Of a DNA stretch of 64,000 nucleotides, positions 9,932-21,252 are shown one piece after another. The number at the start of each line of letters is the position of its first letter. Positions within the stretch are counted from its first letter, which is position 1. The position numbers and the translations under genes are program-made. This DNA comes from Pythium myriotylum (lineage: Eukaryota > Oomycota > Peronosporomycetes > Pythiales > Pythiaceae), in assembly GCA_023091665.1 (NCBI GenBank), contig JALJCQ010000012.1:682001-746000 (forward strand), given 5' to 3'. The notes under the pieces are model-generated. The model was given only the letters and a program-made list of their open reading frames with translations, was not told the DNA's origin and searched no databases.

Positions 9932-12312
9932 TTACAAGTCGTTGAAGTGGAGTTGCGTCACGAATGCGTAGGAGGTCAGCGCGTCGTCTTTGATTGATGC
10001 CCCTGCCGGCACGAGAGGATTCTGCCGAGCCTTCTTTGGCGATGTCGCAAGCCTTGTGTCCGCTTCTAGTTGGTTCTTCTTGCGGAGCTTTGACAGCATC
10101 TCCTCGTCCGAGATGCCTCTCTCGGCGGCAGCCTTTTGCTTCTCCGCCATCTTCAAGAAAAGCACGATTTTTGTCAGCCTCACATTCCTCACTCGACTCG
10201 AAGTGTAATCTCACCTCCCGCTTCCGGATGACCTCGGCAAAGTGCCGCGAGCTGCTTATTTTGAGGATATCTCGTGAAGGAACGTGGACGTCCATGAACT
10301 CCGCTTGCTCGGAAGATTCTGAAGTATCCGATCGTGCGCTATCGAGGGACGCCTCGCCACGGCGTGCAAGGTCTTCGAGATCATCTTTGTCAATGACATG
10401 GTTGCCGAAGAATGTTCGTCGAGCTGCCGATACACGAATGTTGTTCTTATGGAGCACAGGATCGGTATTAGATGTAGGCGACCAGACAGCGTTCCGCTCA
10501 TCCTGGTAGTCTGCTCCTCGCGATGTACCACCATCATCGAAGCCTTGCTCACTAATATCATCGGCGCTCCCACTACCCGCAGACCCAAACCCACTTCCTC
10601 CAAAACTATTGCCTGAATTGCTTTGCTGGCCGATGAGTTCAAGCATTTTGGTGAGCTTCAGCTCCGCCAAAGCTAGACAATCAGCGTTATCCATCCGCTG
10701 AGTTGAGAGCATGGGTGGCATCCCAGGAGACACTGGACCAGTTACCGACGATAGTGCTGAGTCAGGGTTTGAAAGGTCCAAAACATCGTCAAAAGCCTGA
10801 AGCCGTTGTGTGAGGCCGAAAGAGCCTTGCCGTACAGCCTGAATTACGCCATCAAGTCGCTCGTACGCCGCCTTGTTCACCTTGAGTGTGGCCTTGGCAT
10901 GTTGAATCTCGTTTTCGAGAGTGTTGTACACTTCTCTGTTCAGCTCGATACCTCCAATGCCAGAGGCTTTTAGTTCGTTGAGGGTCTGGACCGCGTGCTC
11001 TTTCTCCTGTCGCACAGCAATAAGCTTCGATTCCGCCTGCGACTTCTCTTTGTCTAGGGAAACGCCCGTCATGGATTGAGCATGGATCTTCTCGACGACT
11101 TCTTGGAGAGAAGTGGCACCCATAGCCACCTTGAGCTGGCCTAACACTTCTTCATAGTCAGCAGCCTTTTGCGACTTCGTTTGGTTTGCAAGATGAAGTG
11201 CCTCATTTGCCCGTTCACGATTCTCTATACACCGCAGTAACCTCTGCTCTTCCTCGGCGGACATATCGCCTCGCAGCTCTGCTGCCATTTCTGCGCGCTC
11301 TTGCATCCGTTGAAGACGCCAAATCTCCATCTTCTGTGCATTCTTCGCTCGAATCTCAGTATCGGTGAGCTCTCTGGCTCTTGTCTTTCGGTCCAACTGG
11401 ATTTGAAGCTGCACGTCTTGTAGAAACTGGACGGCTCGACTTTTTCCTGCCTCTAATTGACGGCATAACAACTTGACTTCATCAGCTTCTCGCTGGCTAG
11501 CTTCTACAGCCTTAGCCATGGCTTCCAAGTGCGAGTCAATCTTGAGCTGGCCTGTCTGTAGGCGACGCATCATGTGCTCAAGTTGCCTCCGTGTGTGCAT
11601 TTGCTCTTCCATTGACGCAGTACAATCTTGGATCTCATTCCTAATTCTCTGGCTCTGCTTGGCAATCGGAGTATCCTGATTCTGTAGGCGGCTGAGCTCC
11701 TGCGTTTCAAGTTGGAGAGTTCGCAGTTCATCCTTGGCAATAAGAGCAATGTTAGCAATTCCATAACCAACATCTACAGCCACAGAATCTGCGAACCATC
11801 AACACGCTTAGCTCACGCTGTCTTCGATCTGCCAGCATCTTGTGTTCGTTGTACTTTCGGGCGTTTGCTCGCACTCCGTCTTCAAGCGTTTCGATGTCTT
11901 TGGCTGCGGATGTAGCCCCCTCTTGTTCACCATTACCGCCAAGCGATGTCGCTGAACCTTCGTGGCGAAGACTCCCGTGGCTACTTGCTCCGCCAAGTAG
12001 TTCTCGCATGGGCAAAACGATGGGAGCGTTTGCTTTCCGTACGGCCTCCAGTAGCTCTTTCTTCTGTGTAATTTTCTTCAGTTTACCAAACCCAGGAATC
12101 ATTGGTGATGATGAAGAGCTCCCTGACGCGATATTGTTGTTGTTGTTACTCTGGTTATTGCTGCCAACCTCATAGCCTCCACTGGGGTCAATGGGCATAA
12201 GGCGTAATCGGCCGCTGGAATTGATGCCGCGCTTCTTCGAACTCGACTTGAGTGAGTCGGTATGCCTGTGAGGACTACTTGAGCCAAGCGAGGCCAGGTC
12301 TGTGAAGTCCAT
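9932..12312 (-). CDS. Coiled-coil protein of unknown function
   Basis: Three exons (12312-11806, 11732-10215, 10150-9932) give about 747 residues. The N-terminal 120 residues are low-complexity (Ser, Asn and Gly runs). The middle ~350 residues are long heptad-rich helices heavy in Glu, Gln, Lys and Arg (for example RTLQLETQELSRLQNQ). A Gly/Ser linker and an acidic to basic tail follow. The 3' intron (10151-10214, 64 nt) is clear. The 5' intron is less certain. I prefer 11733-11805 (73 nt), because it has a CTAAC branch site and a pyrimidine-rich acceptor and keeps the heptad phase; its donor gtgttg is weak. No catalytic or named domain is recognised. A structural, cytoskeletal or basal-body role is possible but unproven. 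It is divergent from the ankyrin/TPR gene, with 208 bp between the ATGs. Confidence 0.72.
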
Positions 12313-12520
12313 CCCGATGCTGTGAGATTACAGATTGGCGCTGGGCATGCTGAGTTGGTGGATAGTTTGGCACGAAGATAGAAAGGAACCGGCAAACCCT
12401 GGCTTGCACTCGGCTGTGACGCGAGTCAGACTTGAGCAAAGCGTGCCGCCGGTCACAATAGATCGAAACCACTCATCGCCCGATGCGACCGTAAAAATAG
12501 CGGAGATGTGAGAGATATCA

Positions 12521-14454
12521 ATGCGCCTTGGTGATCAACACGCATTCTTCGGTTCGCATGAACCCCTCCTCATGAATAAACGCGAGCTCAGTAGGAGCCC
12601 ATCATCAAAGCAATGTCAATCGCGTAGCCGATCACGTAGCCGATCGCCTCAGAAAAGGAAACTAAATGGCTCACCGTCCAAAAACGGGTTGGTTGACCCT
12701 CTCTCCAGGTCTTCACCGCCTCGAAGTCCGACAGCGATCCAAAAAGCGATTGCCCACTCGCAAGTCAAGTCGAGTATTTGGACGATCTGGTATGCCGCAC
12801 AGTACGGGAAGATCGATCGAATACGATCGATTCTCGACCGCAAGATTGTGCCTTCGATCGACGTTCAGGAATACGTGAGTAACCGAATTTTGTGAGCATC
12901 CACAAACTTTGCCTAACCGTTAGGCTATTATCTAGCGTACCAAGTGGACAGCGCTCCACTTCTCAGCTCGGTTTGGTCAGGTGCAAATAGTCCAGTTACT
13001 ACTGGAACGAGGTGCCGATCCTGATCTACGAGACCTCGTGAGTCTTTCTCGAGGTGATTGCACGAGCCGGAGAATTCAATTTTGTAATCCTGCCCATTAT
13101 AGGCTGGGAACTCTCCGCTCCACCTCAGTGCTGGATGGGGAAACTTGAGATGCACTGTGTTGCTTCTCGAGGCTGGCGCTCAAGCTGCTCTGCAGAATCA
13201 CCGCGGTCAGACTCCACTCGATATTGCAGGAGCGTTGGGACGGCAGGAACAATTGCGCGTGCTGACATCTTGGCAGCCATTAGGGCTCACTCCCGAAGGT
13301 TCGTTCTGGCCTGAAAAATTCATGAGAGTCATCTTGTTGACATTAGCCGCGCGTCTAGAACTCCAGGCTGTGCGAGCCAGTAGATCTTTTCAGCTACCCC
13401 TCGATCCTCTTGAAGCTCGCGTAGCTGGTCTCCAGTCGCTCGAATTAGAGCTGCAAGAAGAAGACGACCCTTTCATTCGTCAAGAGCTCCACGCACTTCA
13501 CGCTAAGACCCAGGAACACGGCGACCACCACGCAAGCGTGCTTGAAACCCTCGCGCGGCTTTGCTCGGCGTATCAGTCTACAAATTGTCTCGAAAAAGCG
13601 TTGGCGGTTGCTGAGAGAGCTGTGACACTGGCCGAGGAGCTCTACGGAAGGGAACACGCGATGACACTGGCCTGGCTCAACAACACGAGCGAGCTTCTGC
13701 TCGCGTTGGATCGCACGGATGAGAGTGAGCAGTTTCTTGAAGAGACCTACGCAGCTTTCGAAACAGCCAATGGACCATGCGACACCGCGACTCTCTTGGT
13801 GCTTGAGAACTTGGCGGTCGTTCTCGTGACGCGACAGCGACTCCCAGAGGCTGAAGCGCATCTTCGCGAACTGCTACAGCGGTTACGGTCGGTCTACGAC
13901 GGTGGCTGGAACGACCGAGTCTTCGAGTTGACAATGCAGCTTGGTGTCGCTGTCTTTGGACAGGTGTGACGATGTGGCGAGCTATAGTAACTAGAGAAAA
14001 AGCTAACGCGTTTTCCCCTTCCAAGACACGCGTCGCCGAGGCGCAAGCCATCTTCCAGGAGTGTCTCTCTCGCGCCCACACGTTGTACGGCGAGAGCCAC
14101 GTCCACACGATCGCCTGCATCGAGCAGCTTGGCCGCTGTGGCTTTCTTCTCGGCGAGTTCGAGGTGCGTGGTTTCCCTTGGTTGGTAACTCAGCTTCGAC
14201 GGGTCCTCCTGACGCCGGAGCGGGCTCATTCGCTTGCGCAGGACTCGGAGCATCTCTTCCAACAGTCGCTGCGTCTCGCGCTCGCGCTCGGAGTGAGATT
14301 CGACGCCGCACACCACCGCCGCCTCCACAACAACCTCGCCATGCTGGCCATCGCGCGTCGGTCCGCCAATGTCGTCCAAAGGAAACTTCAAGCAAGCAAC
14401 TACCGGTCAAAAACCGGTCCCGATCCTTCTTCCTGCAACACGGCCGCAACATAA
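12521..14454 (+). CDS. Ankyrin-repeat and tetratricopeptide-repeat protein
   Basis: Five exons (12521-12874, 12936-13037, 13103-13963, 14026-14163, 14242-14454) are joined by introns of 61, 65, 62 and 78 nt in consistent phase, giving about 555 residues. The N-terminus is Ser/Arg-rich (SRSRSRSRSPQKRK). Ankyrin repeats follow: WTALHFSARFGQVQIVQLLL, SPLHLSAGWGNLRCTVLLLE and a third ending TPLDIAGALGRQEQL. The second half holds kinesin-light-chain-style TPRs (LARLCSAYQSTNCLEKALAVAERA, LENLAVVLVTRQRLPEAEAHL). The last intron has no stop in frame and is a multiple of three, so retention would add 26 residues. Both repeat types mediate protein-protein contacts. No enzyme domain is present, and the partner is unknown. 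Confidence 0.82.
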
Positions 14455-14614
14455 CGCCAATGTGTACCCCAGGTTACTCATGATACGAACCCTTTCGTGA
14501 AATCATAATCGTTAAATGGTGCCAACTGGTTTCAAATTTCGAATTGCGTGGCGGGAGCTTGACCGCCTCTATTTCCGGTCGTTAAAGCAATAGGCAATAG
14601 AGGGGGAAAGAAGC

Positions 14615-16831
14615 ATGGCGCCGCCGGCCAAGCGCGCGATGCAAGTCAACGTCGTGGTGCGCGTGCGCCCGTCTCTACCCCACGAGAAGCAGCTCCCCGT
14701 GGCGCTGCGCGTGGCCAAGGCCGGACAGCACGCGCGCGGCAAGGGCGCGCTGCTCACGATGGCGCCGCCCACGGGCGACGCGGCCGACGCGAGCGAGTTC
14801 CTCTTCGACAAGTGCTACGACGAGGCGACGCCGCAGCGGCTGCTCTTCCAGCGCGAGATCCAGCCGGCCATCGCCAAGGTGCTCGAGGGCATCAACACAA
14901 CCGTCTTCGCCTACGGCGCCACGGGCACGGGCAAGACGTTCACGATGGAAGGCAACAAGCGCAACCTCGGCATGATCCCGCGCGCGGTCAAGCGGCTCTT
15001 CGAGGTCGCGGACGAGACCAAGCGCAGCTTCACGATCGAGCTCTCGTACCTGGAGATCTACAACGACCGCGTCTTGGACCTGCTCGTGCCCAAGTCGCAG
15101 CAGACTGATCTGCCCATCCGCCAGCAGCCCGACGGCACGATCGCCGTGCAAGGGCTCTCTAAGAAGCGGATCGCGTCGGTGAAGGAGTTTGAAGAGCTCT
15201 ACGAGAAAGGCAGTGCCAACCGTGCACGCGCAGCCACGGATCTGAACCCGGAGTCGAGCCGCAGTCACAGCATTCTGATGATCCAGACGCGCACCAACGA
15301 CGCGCGCGGCGGTGAGATCAAGTTCGGCAAGCTGCACCTGATCGATCTGGCTGGGAGTGAAGACAACAGGCGCACGGGCAACAGCGGCGCACGCCTCACC
15401 GAGTCGGGCAAGATTAACATGAGCCTGTTCGTGCTGGGCAAGGTCATCACGGCGCTCAACTCGGGAGACATCCAACGCATCCCATTCCGCGACAGTAAGC
15501 TCACGCGGCTACTGCAGGACAGCCTCGGAGGAAGCAGCCACGCCGTCATGATTTGCAACGTCGCCCAGACAGCAGGATTGTACCAGGAGTGTCTAGCCAC
15601 GCTCAATTACGCAGCTAAGGCCAAGGGCATCGTGAACCAGGTCGTCATCAATACACCGGCTCCATCAGCTAAGAAGACAGTTAAAACTGCCGCTAAGACT
15701 GCGCCGAGTGGTGTGGTGAAGACTGTCACGACAAAGACTCCTGTCGTAACCAAGCCGTCCGTGGTAACGAAGGCCATCAAGCCACAGCAGCCAGTCTCTA
15801 GGCTCCAGCAACCTGCTACCGGTGTTTCGAAGAAGCCAGTCTCAGCCAGATCCGCGAAATCATTGTCACCTGATCCGATGGAGAGCAGGCTGTCAGCGTG
15901 GAAACAGACGAAACAGGAGGGCCGCACCAGTCTCGAGAAGCGGAACTCTGCGGACGGGACGACGCCATCGATCGGCTTCAAGCGCCCTGCACCCACCTCT
16001 ACTGCTCCGTCTTCCGCTGCTCCAAGACCAGTGTCCAGAATGTCAATAGCAAACCCTCCTCTGCGGGTGTTATCCAGCGACCCGGGAGTCTCGCGTGTTA
16101 CTGTGAAGAAACCTCGGATGTCAATGATGCCGACGACGTCGACTCAGAATGCTGCTTCCAGAATGTCAGTATGCCCTAATCCAACCAGCCGCCGAGCTGG
16201 TAGCCCCTCTGCGGACAAAGAAAATATGTCCAGCAATGTCAAGAAACCCGTCGTGTCCCCAGTCACCTTGTATGTTCCCATCGTAATGCTTAGAGAGTGG
16301 GGTTCGAATCGTGGCGCTAACTTAATCTCTCTGTAGGGTCAAAGACCTGTCGCCTGTGGACCTTGCCAAAAAGCTCATCGGTGTCGCGATCGATTTAGAG
16401 AAAATGAAGCACTTCACGGCCGCCTACTGCGTCTTCAAGCGCGCGTACCACGTCCTCCCTGAGGAGAACCCCAAGCTGGTGGAACGTCTCCACGCCCTCG
16501 AGGCAGAGTGTCCGTCGGCACCAGCTGCCGTGCCGTCCCAAGAAATGTCTACTGCCGTCTACATGCAGGTATGCATCCATTTGTCAGATTTTGAAATCGC
16601 TCGTGACCTGACATCTCCTCTCTTGTATAGCTCGTGCTCGAGATGAACCTGCTCGAGGTGCTGAACAATGGCTCCCAGGACGAGCTCACGAAGCTCCATT
16701 CGATCGGAGACAAGCGTGCCGAAAAGATCATCGAGTCGCGTCCGTTCGCACAGCTTTCGGACCTGCTGCAGGTGCCGGGTATCACGGACAAGCTTCTTCA
16801 GAAGCTGCACGACCATCATATCCAGTGGTGA
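14615..16831 (+). CDS. Kinesin-10 (KIF22/Kid-like) chromokinesin
   Basis: Three exons (14615-16269, 16337-16568, 16631-16831; introns 67 and 62 nt) give about 695 residues. The N-terminal motor has the P-loop GATGTGKTFTME (~residue 102), switch I SSRSH (~213) and switch II DLAGSE (~244). A Ser/Pro/Lys-rich basic linker follows, suited to DNA or microtubule binding. The C-terminal ~60 residues form a helix-hairpin-helix unit (LHSIGDKRAEKIIESRPF, then LLQVPGITDKLLQKL), the DNA-binding signature that, with an N-terminal motor, defines KIF22/Kid. Such motors push chromosome arms along spindle microtubules. The stop is only 142 bp before the DIS3-like ATG. Confidence 0.9.
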
Positions 16832-16973
16832 TCTTCTCTTGGGTCCAAAGTGTACCCATGTCGAAGTCGATGCCAGATTGGCTGAAATTATTTATACGCA
16901 GAGAATATAGCCAATCATCGTGGACTGTAGCTCCTCGTTCCTCCCCCTTGCCCATCGACCATTTTCGGGACGG

Positions 16974-19900
16974 ATGAGTTCTGCGGCGACGACGTGGGAT
17001 CTCTCGCAGGCCGAGTCGCGGCGAGAGCAGCAGCGGCTCCATGAGGAGGATCAGGAGGCTCTGCGTCGCGCCAAGAGGTCCTCGCGGTGGCACGACGTGC
17101 GCACGGAGATGAGCTTCATGGAGCGCAGCCGGCGCCAAAAGCCCGGCGCCGTCAAGACGCTGGAGCAGTATTTGCGCGACGACATCCACTGCGGCATCGA
17201 CAAGTGTCCGCGCTGCGAGGCGCAGCCGCACGTGCGCATCTTCCGCCCGGCTAGACGCTTCCAGCGCGACCATGCCGAGTACGTCGTGCCCGACGCGTTT
17301 GCGCTGCTGCAGGTGATGGAGCTCATCGAGGACGAGCAGTTCAGCGCGCAGACCAAGCACGTACTCGTGCTGGAGACGGTGCTCCAGGAAGCGCTGCGCA
17401 TCGCGCCATCCCGAGACGCGACGCGCCTGAAGAACTTTTTCAAGGACGAGAATCGCCGCATGGTCGAGCCGTGCTGTGTGGTCTTGTTCCCGAACCAGCA
17501 CCACGTCGCCACGTTCGTAGAGAGGACGGTACTGCCGACGTCTAGCGATGCTGTGACGAAAGTGCCACTCGAGACGCAAGTGTCGAGGGATCGTCGGGGG
17601 TTGATGAAGACGCTCACGTGGTACGCGACACAACACATTGGCGGCTCGTCGCGACTGGTGTTTATGACACCCGACGTCGATTCATCACTGAGTGAAGAGT
17701 TGCGAGGTCGCCTCCAGATCGAAGTCACGACGTGTGAGGATTTCGTTAAGAAGCGCTTCAAGAACCACGGGTTTTTGCTGGAACTTGCAGTGAACACCGC
17801 CGAAGCTGTGCGTTGGTGGATGGACCAATTGCAGGAAGCTGAGAACGGCGAGTTACTGTCCAAGGGGGAGTTCTCGCCCCATCTAACTCACGCGCAACTC
17901 GAGGATGGGGTCAAGAAGGGATCGCTAATCAAGGGAAAACTCGAAGTGAGTGCCCACAACCCGATGGAAGCGTACGTGATCGTGGATAAGTCAGTTAGTG
18001 GCCGCTCGGGCATTTCCAAGGTGTTCGTCTGTGGTCGTGAAGCTATGAACCGAGGTATCCACGGTGACGACGTTGTCGTTGAGCTGCTGCCGGAGACTGA
18101 GTGGATGGCCCCGCAGAGTGAACGAGTACTAGTTCACTATAGCGTTGAAGAAACTGACAAAGCTGGGTCAAAGGATAAGGCTGGTGAGAAGGGAGGCGAT
18201 AGAGAACGTACGTTGATTCCAACTGCCGTGGTTGTGGGAGTCGCGCGCCGTTCGTCCCAGTTCGTTGTTGCCACCGTACTATCGTCAACTGTCTCACCTG
18301 GCGACGACTATGCACTAGCAATTCCTATGGATATGCGCATCCCAAAGATTCGCATCCGTTCACAGCGAATGGATACTTTGCTGGACAAGCGTCTAAAGAT
18401 CGTTGTCGACCACTGGGCTATAGATTCGATGTACCCGAATGGTCACTACACCGCTGTGCTCGGTGAGTTCGGCAGCTTGCCGGCGGAGCTCAGTGCCATT
18501 CTAGTGACGAACGAGATTGAAGAAGCGCCGTTTTGCGAGTCGGCCTTAGCGTGTCTGCCAGACCAATGCGAGATTGAAAAATACAAGATCCAAGAATGCT
18601 CGACCGCCAAACGACCTGAAAAGGTACCGTTGATGGATTGGAAAGTACCAGAGGAGGAAGCGACTCGTCGCCGCGACTTGCGCAAGACCCATCGTGTCTT
18701 TAGTGTGGACCCTCCTGGCTGCCAGGACATCGATGATACCCTGTCTGTCCGTCAATTGCCCAACGGAAATATCGAACTTGGCGTTCACATCGCAGATGTC
18801 TCGTACTTCGTTCAGCACGACTCACCACTTGATTTTGAAGGCCGCAACCGCGGCACAACCGTATATCTCGTTGGGCAGCGTTTAGATATGCTTCCAGCGG
18901 TGCTGAGTGCCGATTTGTGCTCGCTACACGAGCACGTCGACCGTGTCGCAATGAGTGTTATGTGGGAGCTCGATGGGAAGACATTCGATGTGATCGAAGA
19001 CCGCACTTGGTACGGGCGTACCCTGATTAACTCGTGCGCATCGATGACGTACGAGCAGGCACACCGCATCCTCCAAGGTATGAATGCTGATACAGGTCAC
19101 AAGGCTGGTAAAAGTGAGCATCGACGTGGTGTTGCTGGTGGACCTGTACCCTTGCCGCTGCAGAAAGAGCTCGAGGGTGATTTGAAACTGCTCACGATGA
19201 TCTCTCGCAAGCTCGCCAAGGCTCGTGGGGAGGAAGGTGGTCTTGATCTGTCGCGATCGGAGACGTTCTCACTAAATGTGTCCGAGCTTGGTGAAGGTGG
19301 TGGACCAACCGGTGTTGAGATCGTTATGAAAGAAAGTTTGGAGATCCACAGCACGATTGCCGAGCTCATGATTCTCGCGAATGGTTACGTGGCCAAGAAG
19401 ATTGTCCAGGCGTTCCCATCAAACGCATTGCTGCGTCGCCACCCGCCACCTTCCGGCCCGCGATTTGAACAGCTCATACACATCGCGGAGGCGAAGCAGA
19501 TTAAGATTGATGCAACCAACAACTACACGCTGCAGCAATCACTTGTGAATGCCGAACGATCAGGTCGTGCTGACTCCAAGACGATGGCACTGCTCAAGTC
19601 TCTGGCCGTGCGCGTCATGTCCGAGGCCGAATATATCTGTGCGAACGCGGCTCAGTCGACCCAGGAGCAGGCACAGAACGAGGATGTCACGAGCTTTGCT
19701 CATTACGGTCTTGGCCTCCAGTACTACACACACTTCACTTCTCCAATTCGCCGCTACGCGGATATTGTTGTCCACCGTCAGCTTCTCGCAGCGCTGGCTC
19801 TGGATGCTAAAGGTCTGTCTCGCAAGATTCTCGGCAAGACTCCGCGCGACGCCAATGTCCAGACAGAAGGCGTCGCGCTCCCTTCGTCCCTCGTCCCGTC

Positions 19901-21080
19901 CGTGTTGGAAGATGATGAAGACTTTTTGGACTCGCTGATCGCCGATGTGGACAGCAAACTGCAGGTTGAGGACACGACGATACGGAGCAAAGTCGATGAA
20001 GAAAGCGAAAAACCCCTGATTTTCCCGCCGGATGTCTTGGTTCCTTTGTCACAGCATCTCAACCGCAAGAATCGTAACGCCAAACAAGCCTCTCGATCCT
20101 GCGAAGAGCTCTTCCTGGCACTCTACTTCAGCACGCACACCGTGCGCACGCACGCGATCATCACGGCGCTGAAGCAAAACGGTTTCCTTGTATACGTACC
20201 GACGTATGACCTGCGTGCTCCTGTGTATATCCGTGACCGTGAAATGAACGTTCAGATCGACCCGCTACTCTGTGGCGTTCGTATTGTCGATACCCGTCCG
20301 GCGACAGGCGCGTTCGCCTCTGCAGACTGTATCCGCCTCATCCCACAGGCTCGGATTGAGTACGATACGGAAAACGAGACCCTCGAAGTTGTGGCACCGC
20401 AAGGATCTTGTTTGTTTAAGATTCTCGACGAAATCGAAGTTCAGATCTCTTGTGATCTCTCGGGATCGAATGCCCGAGTGCCGCAGCTGCAGTTGCAACT
20501 CGTGGGTCGTGTCAAGACCCCCAAGAAGCCGCTTCACCGGGAGCTAACGATGACCATGACTCCATCCAAGGCTACGAAGAGCGAGAGTTCGATACCAGAA
20601 CTTCAACGCATCGTCCAGAAACGTAGCGCTGCCGAGGCCGCGGCTCGTGAGGCGAGTCCACGGACGCGCAATGCCACGAGTGGAACCTCGCAGGGCAAGA
20701 CCATGTACGACCTTTTGATGTCGGATATCAAGACCATCTCTCCACCGAAGATGTTGCTCACTAGACCTGAGACGAAGAATAACAACAAGAACAAAACTGA
20801 CTCAGCCACGGTCAAGAAAAGGGGTCCTGGTCGACTGGTGTTTGGGGACTACGAACCACCTACTACGATGCATTATCAACAGAAGCTTGCCAGTTACATA
20901 GGTCAGCGGTCAGAAGAAGTTGAAGAATCGCTGAACATCCAGCGGTACGCAAGTGGCTCCGGTATTGGCTCTGCCGAGGAGCTCAAGAGAATGGAGCGCG
21001 AGGCTATGACGCGGACTGAGAAGCTCATGTCCGAGAAACGCCATGACCGCATCAACTCACGCAGGAAAGCAGGTCATTAG
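16974..21080 (+). CDS. DIS3/RRP44-like 3'-5' exoribonuclease (RNase II family)
   Basis: An intronless gene of 1368 residues. The ATG at 16974 is the first in frame; upstream codons are GTG-led only. Near residue 70 lies YLRDDIHCGIDKCPRC, matching the YLRDD plus CR3 cysteine motif that ties DIS3 proteins to the exosome. A PIN-like region follows (YVVPDAFALLQVMELIED); it keeps the first Asp but differs from the usual PDTN. Cold-shock/OB regions come next, and the RNB catalytic core carries DPPGCQDIDD (~579-587), the Asp cluster that binds Mg2+. The C-terminus has an S1-like region and a Lys-rich tail. The protein degrades RNA 3' to 5'. The altered PIN motif and overall style fit DIS3L (cytoplasmic) better than DIS3; this is an inference. 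Confidence 0.88.
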   Translation: MSSAATTWDLSQAESRREQQRLHEEDQEALRRAKRSSRWHDVRTEMSFMERSRRQKPGAVKTLEQYLRDDIHCGIDKCPRCEAQPHVRIFRPARRFQRDHAEYVVPDAFALLQVMELIEDEQFSAQTKHVLVLETVLQEALRIAPSRDATRLKNFFKDENRRMVEPCCVVLFPNQHHVATFVERTVLPTSSDAVTKVPLETQVSRDRRGLMKTLTWYATQHIGGSSRLVFMTPDVDSSLSEELRGRLQIEVTTCEDFVKKRFKNHGFLLELAVNTAEAVRWWMDQLQEAENGELLSKGEFSPHLTHAQLEDGVKKGSLIKGKLEVSAHNPMEAYVIVDKSVSGRSGISKVFVCGREAMNRGIHGDDVVVELLPETEWMAPQSERVLVHYSVEETDKAGSKDKAGEKGGDRERTLIPTAVVVGVARRSSQFVVATVLSSTVSPGDDYALAIPMDMRIPKIRIRSQRMDTLLDKRLKIVVDHWAIDSMYPNGHYTAVLGEFGSLPAELSAILVTNEIEEAPFCESALACLPDQCEIEKYKIQECSTAKRPEKVPLMDWKVPEEEATRRRDLRKTHRVFSVDPPGCQDIDDTLSVRQLPNGNIELGVHIADVSYFVQHDSPLDFEGRNRGTTVYLVGQRLDMLPAVLSADLCSLHEHVDRVAMSVMWELDGKTFDVIEDRTWYGRTLINSCASMTYEQAHRILQGMNADTGHKAGKSEHRRGVAGGPVPLPLQKELEGDLKLLTMISRKLAKARGEEGGLDLSRSETFSLNVSELGEGGGPTGVEIVMKESLEIHSTIAELMILANGYVAKKIVQAFPSNALLRRHPPPSGPRFEQLIHIAEAKQIKIDATNNYTLQQSLVNAERSGRADSKTMALLKSLAVRVMSEAEYICANAAQSTQEQAQNEDVTSFAHYGLGLQYYTHFTSPIRRYADIVVHRQLLAALALDAKGLSRKILGKTPRDANVQTEGVALPSSLVPSVLEDDEDFLDSLIADVDSKLQVEDTTIRSKVDEESEKPLIFPPDVLVPLSQHLNRKNRNAKQASRSCEELFLALYFSTHTVRTHAIITALKQNGFLVYVPTYDLRAPVYIRDREMNVQIDPLLCGVRIVDTRPATGAFASADCIRLIPQARIEYDTENETLEVVAPQGSCLFKILDEIEVQISCDLSGSNARVPQLQLQLVGRVKTPKKPLHRELTMTMTPSKATKSESSIPELQRIVQKRSAAEAAAREASPRTRNATSGTSQGKTMYDLLMSDIKTISPPKMLLTRPETKNNNKNKTDSATVKKRGPGRLVFGDYEPPTTMHYQQKLASYIGQRSEEVEESLNIQRYASGSGIGSAEELKRMEREAMTRTEKLMSEKRHDRINSRRKAGH

Positions 21081-21252
21081 TTATAGCTGCTAAGACTTAG
21101 TGGTGTTTCCTTTCGTCACTGCAAAATAGTCGCGTGTGGATAAACTTTGGTTAAAGGAAGTCCCCACACTGCAATGAAGAGGAAAAAAAAAGTATGAAGA
21201 ATCGCCGAAGCTTCTCTCGCGTGAGGCGGACCAGAGTCTGGTGGCGGGCTTT

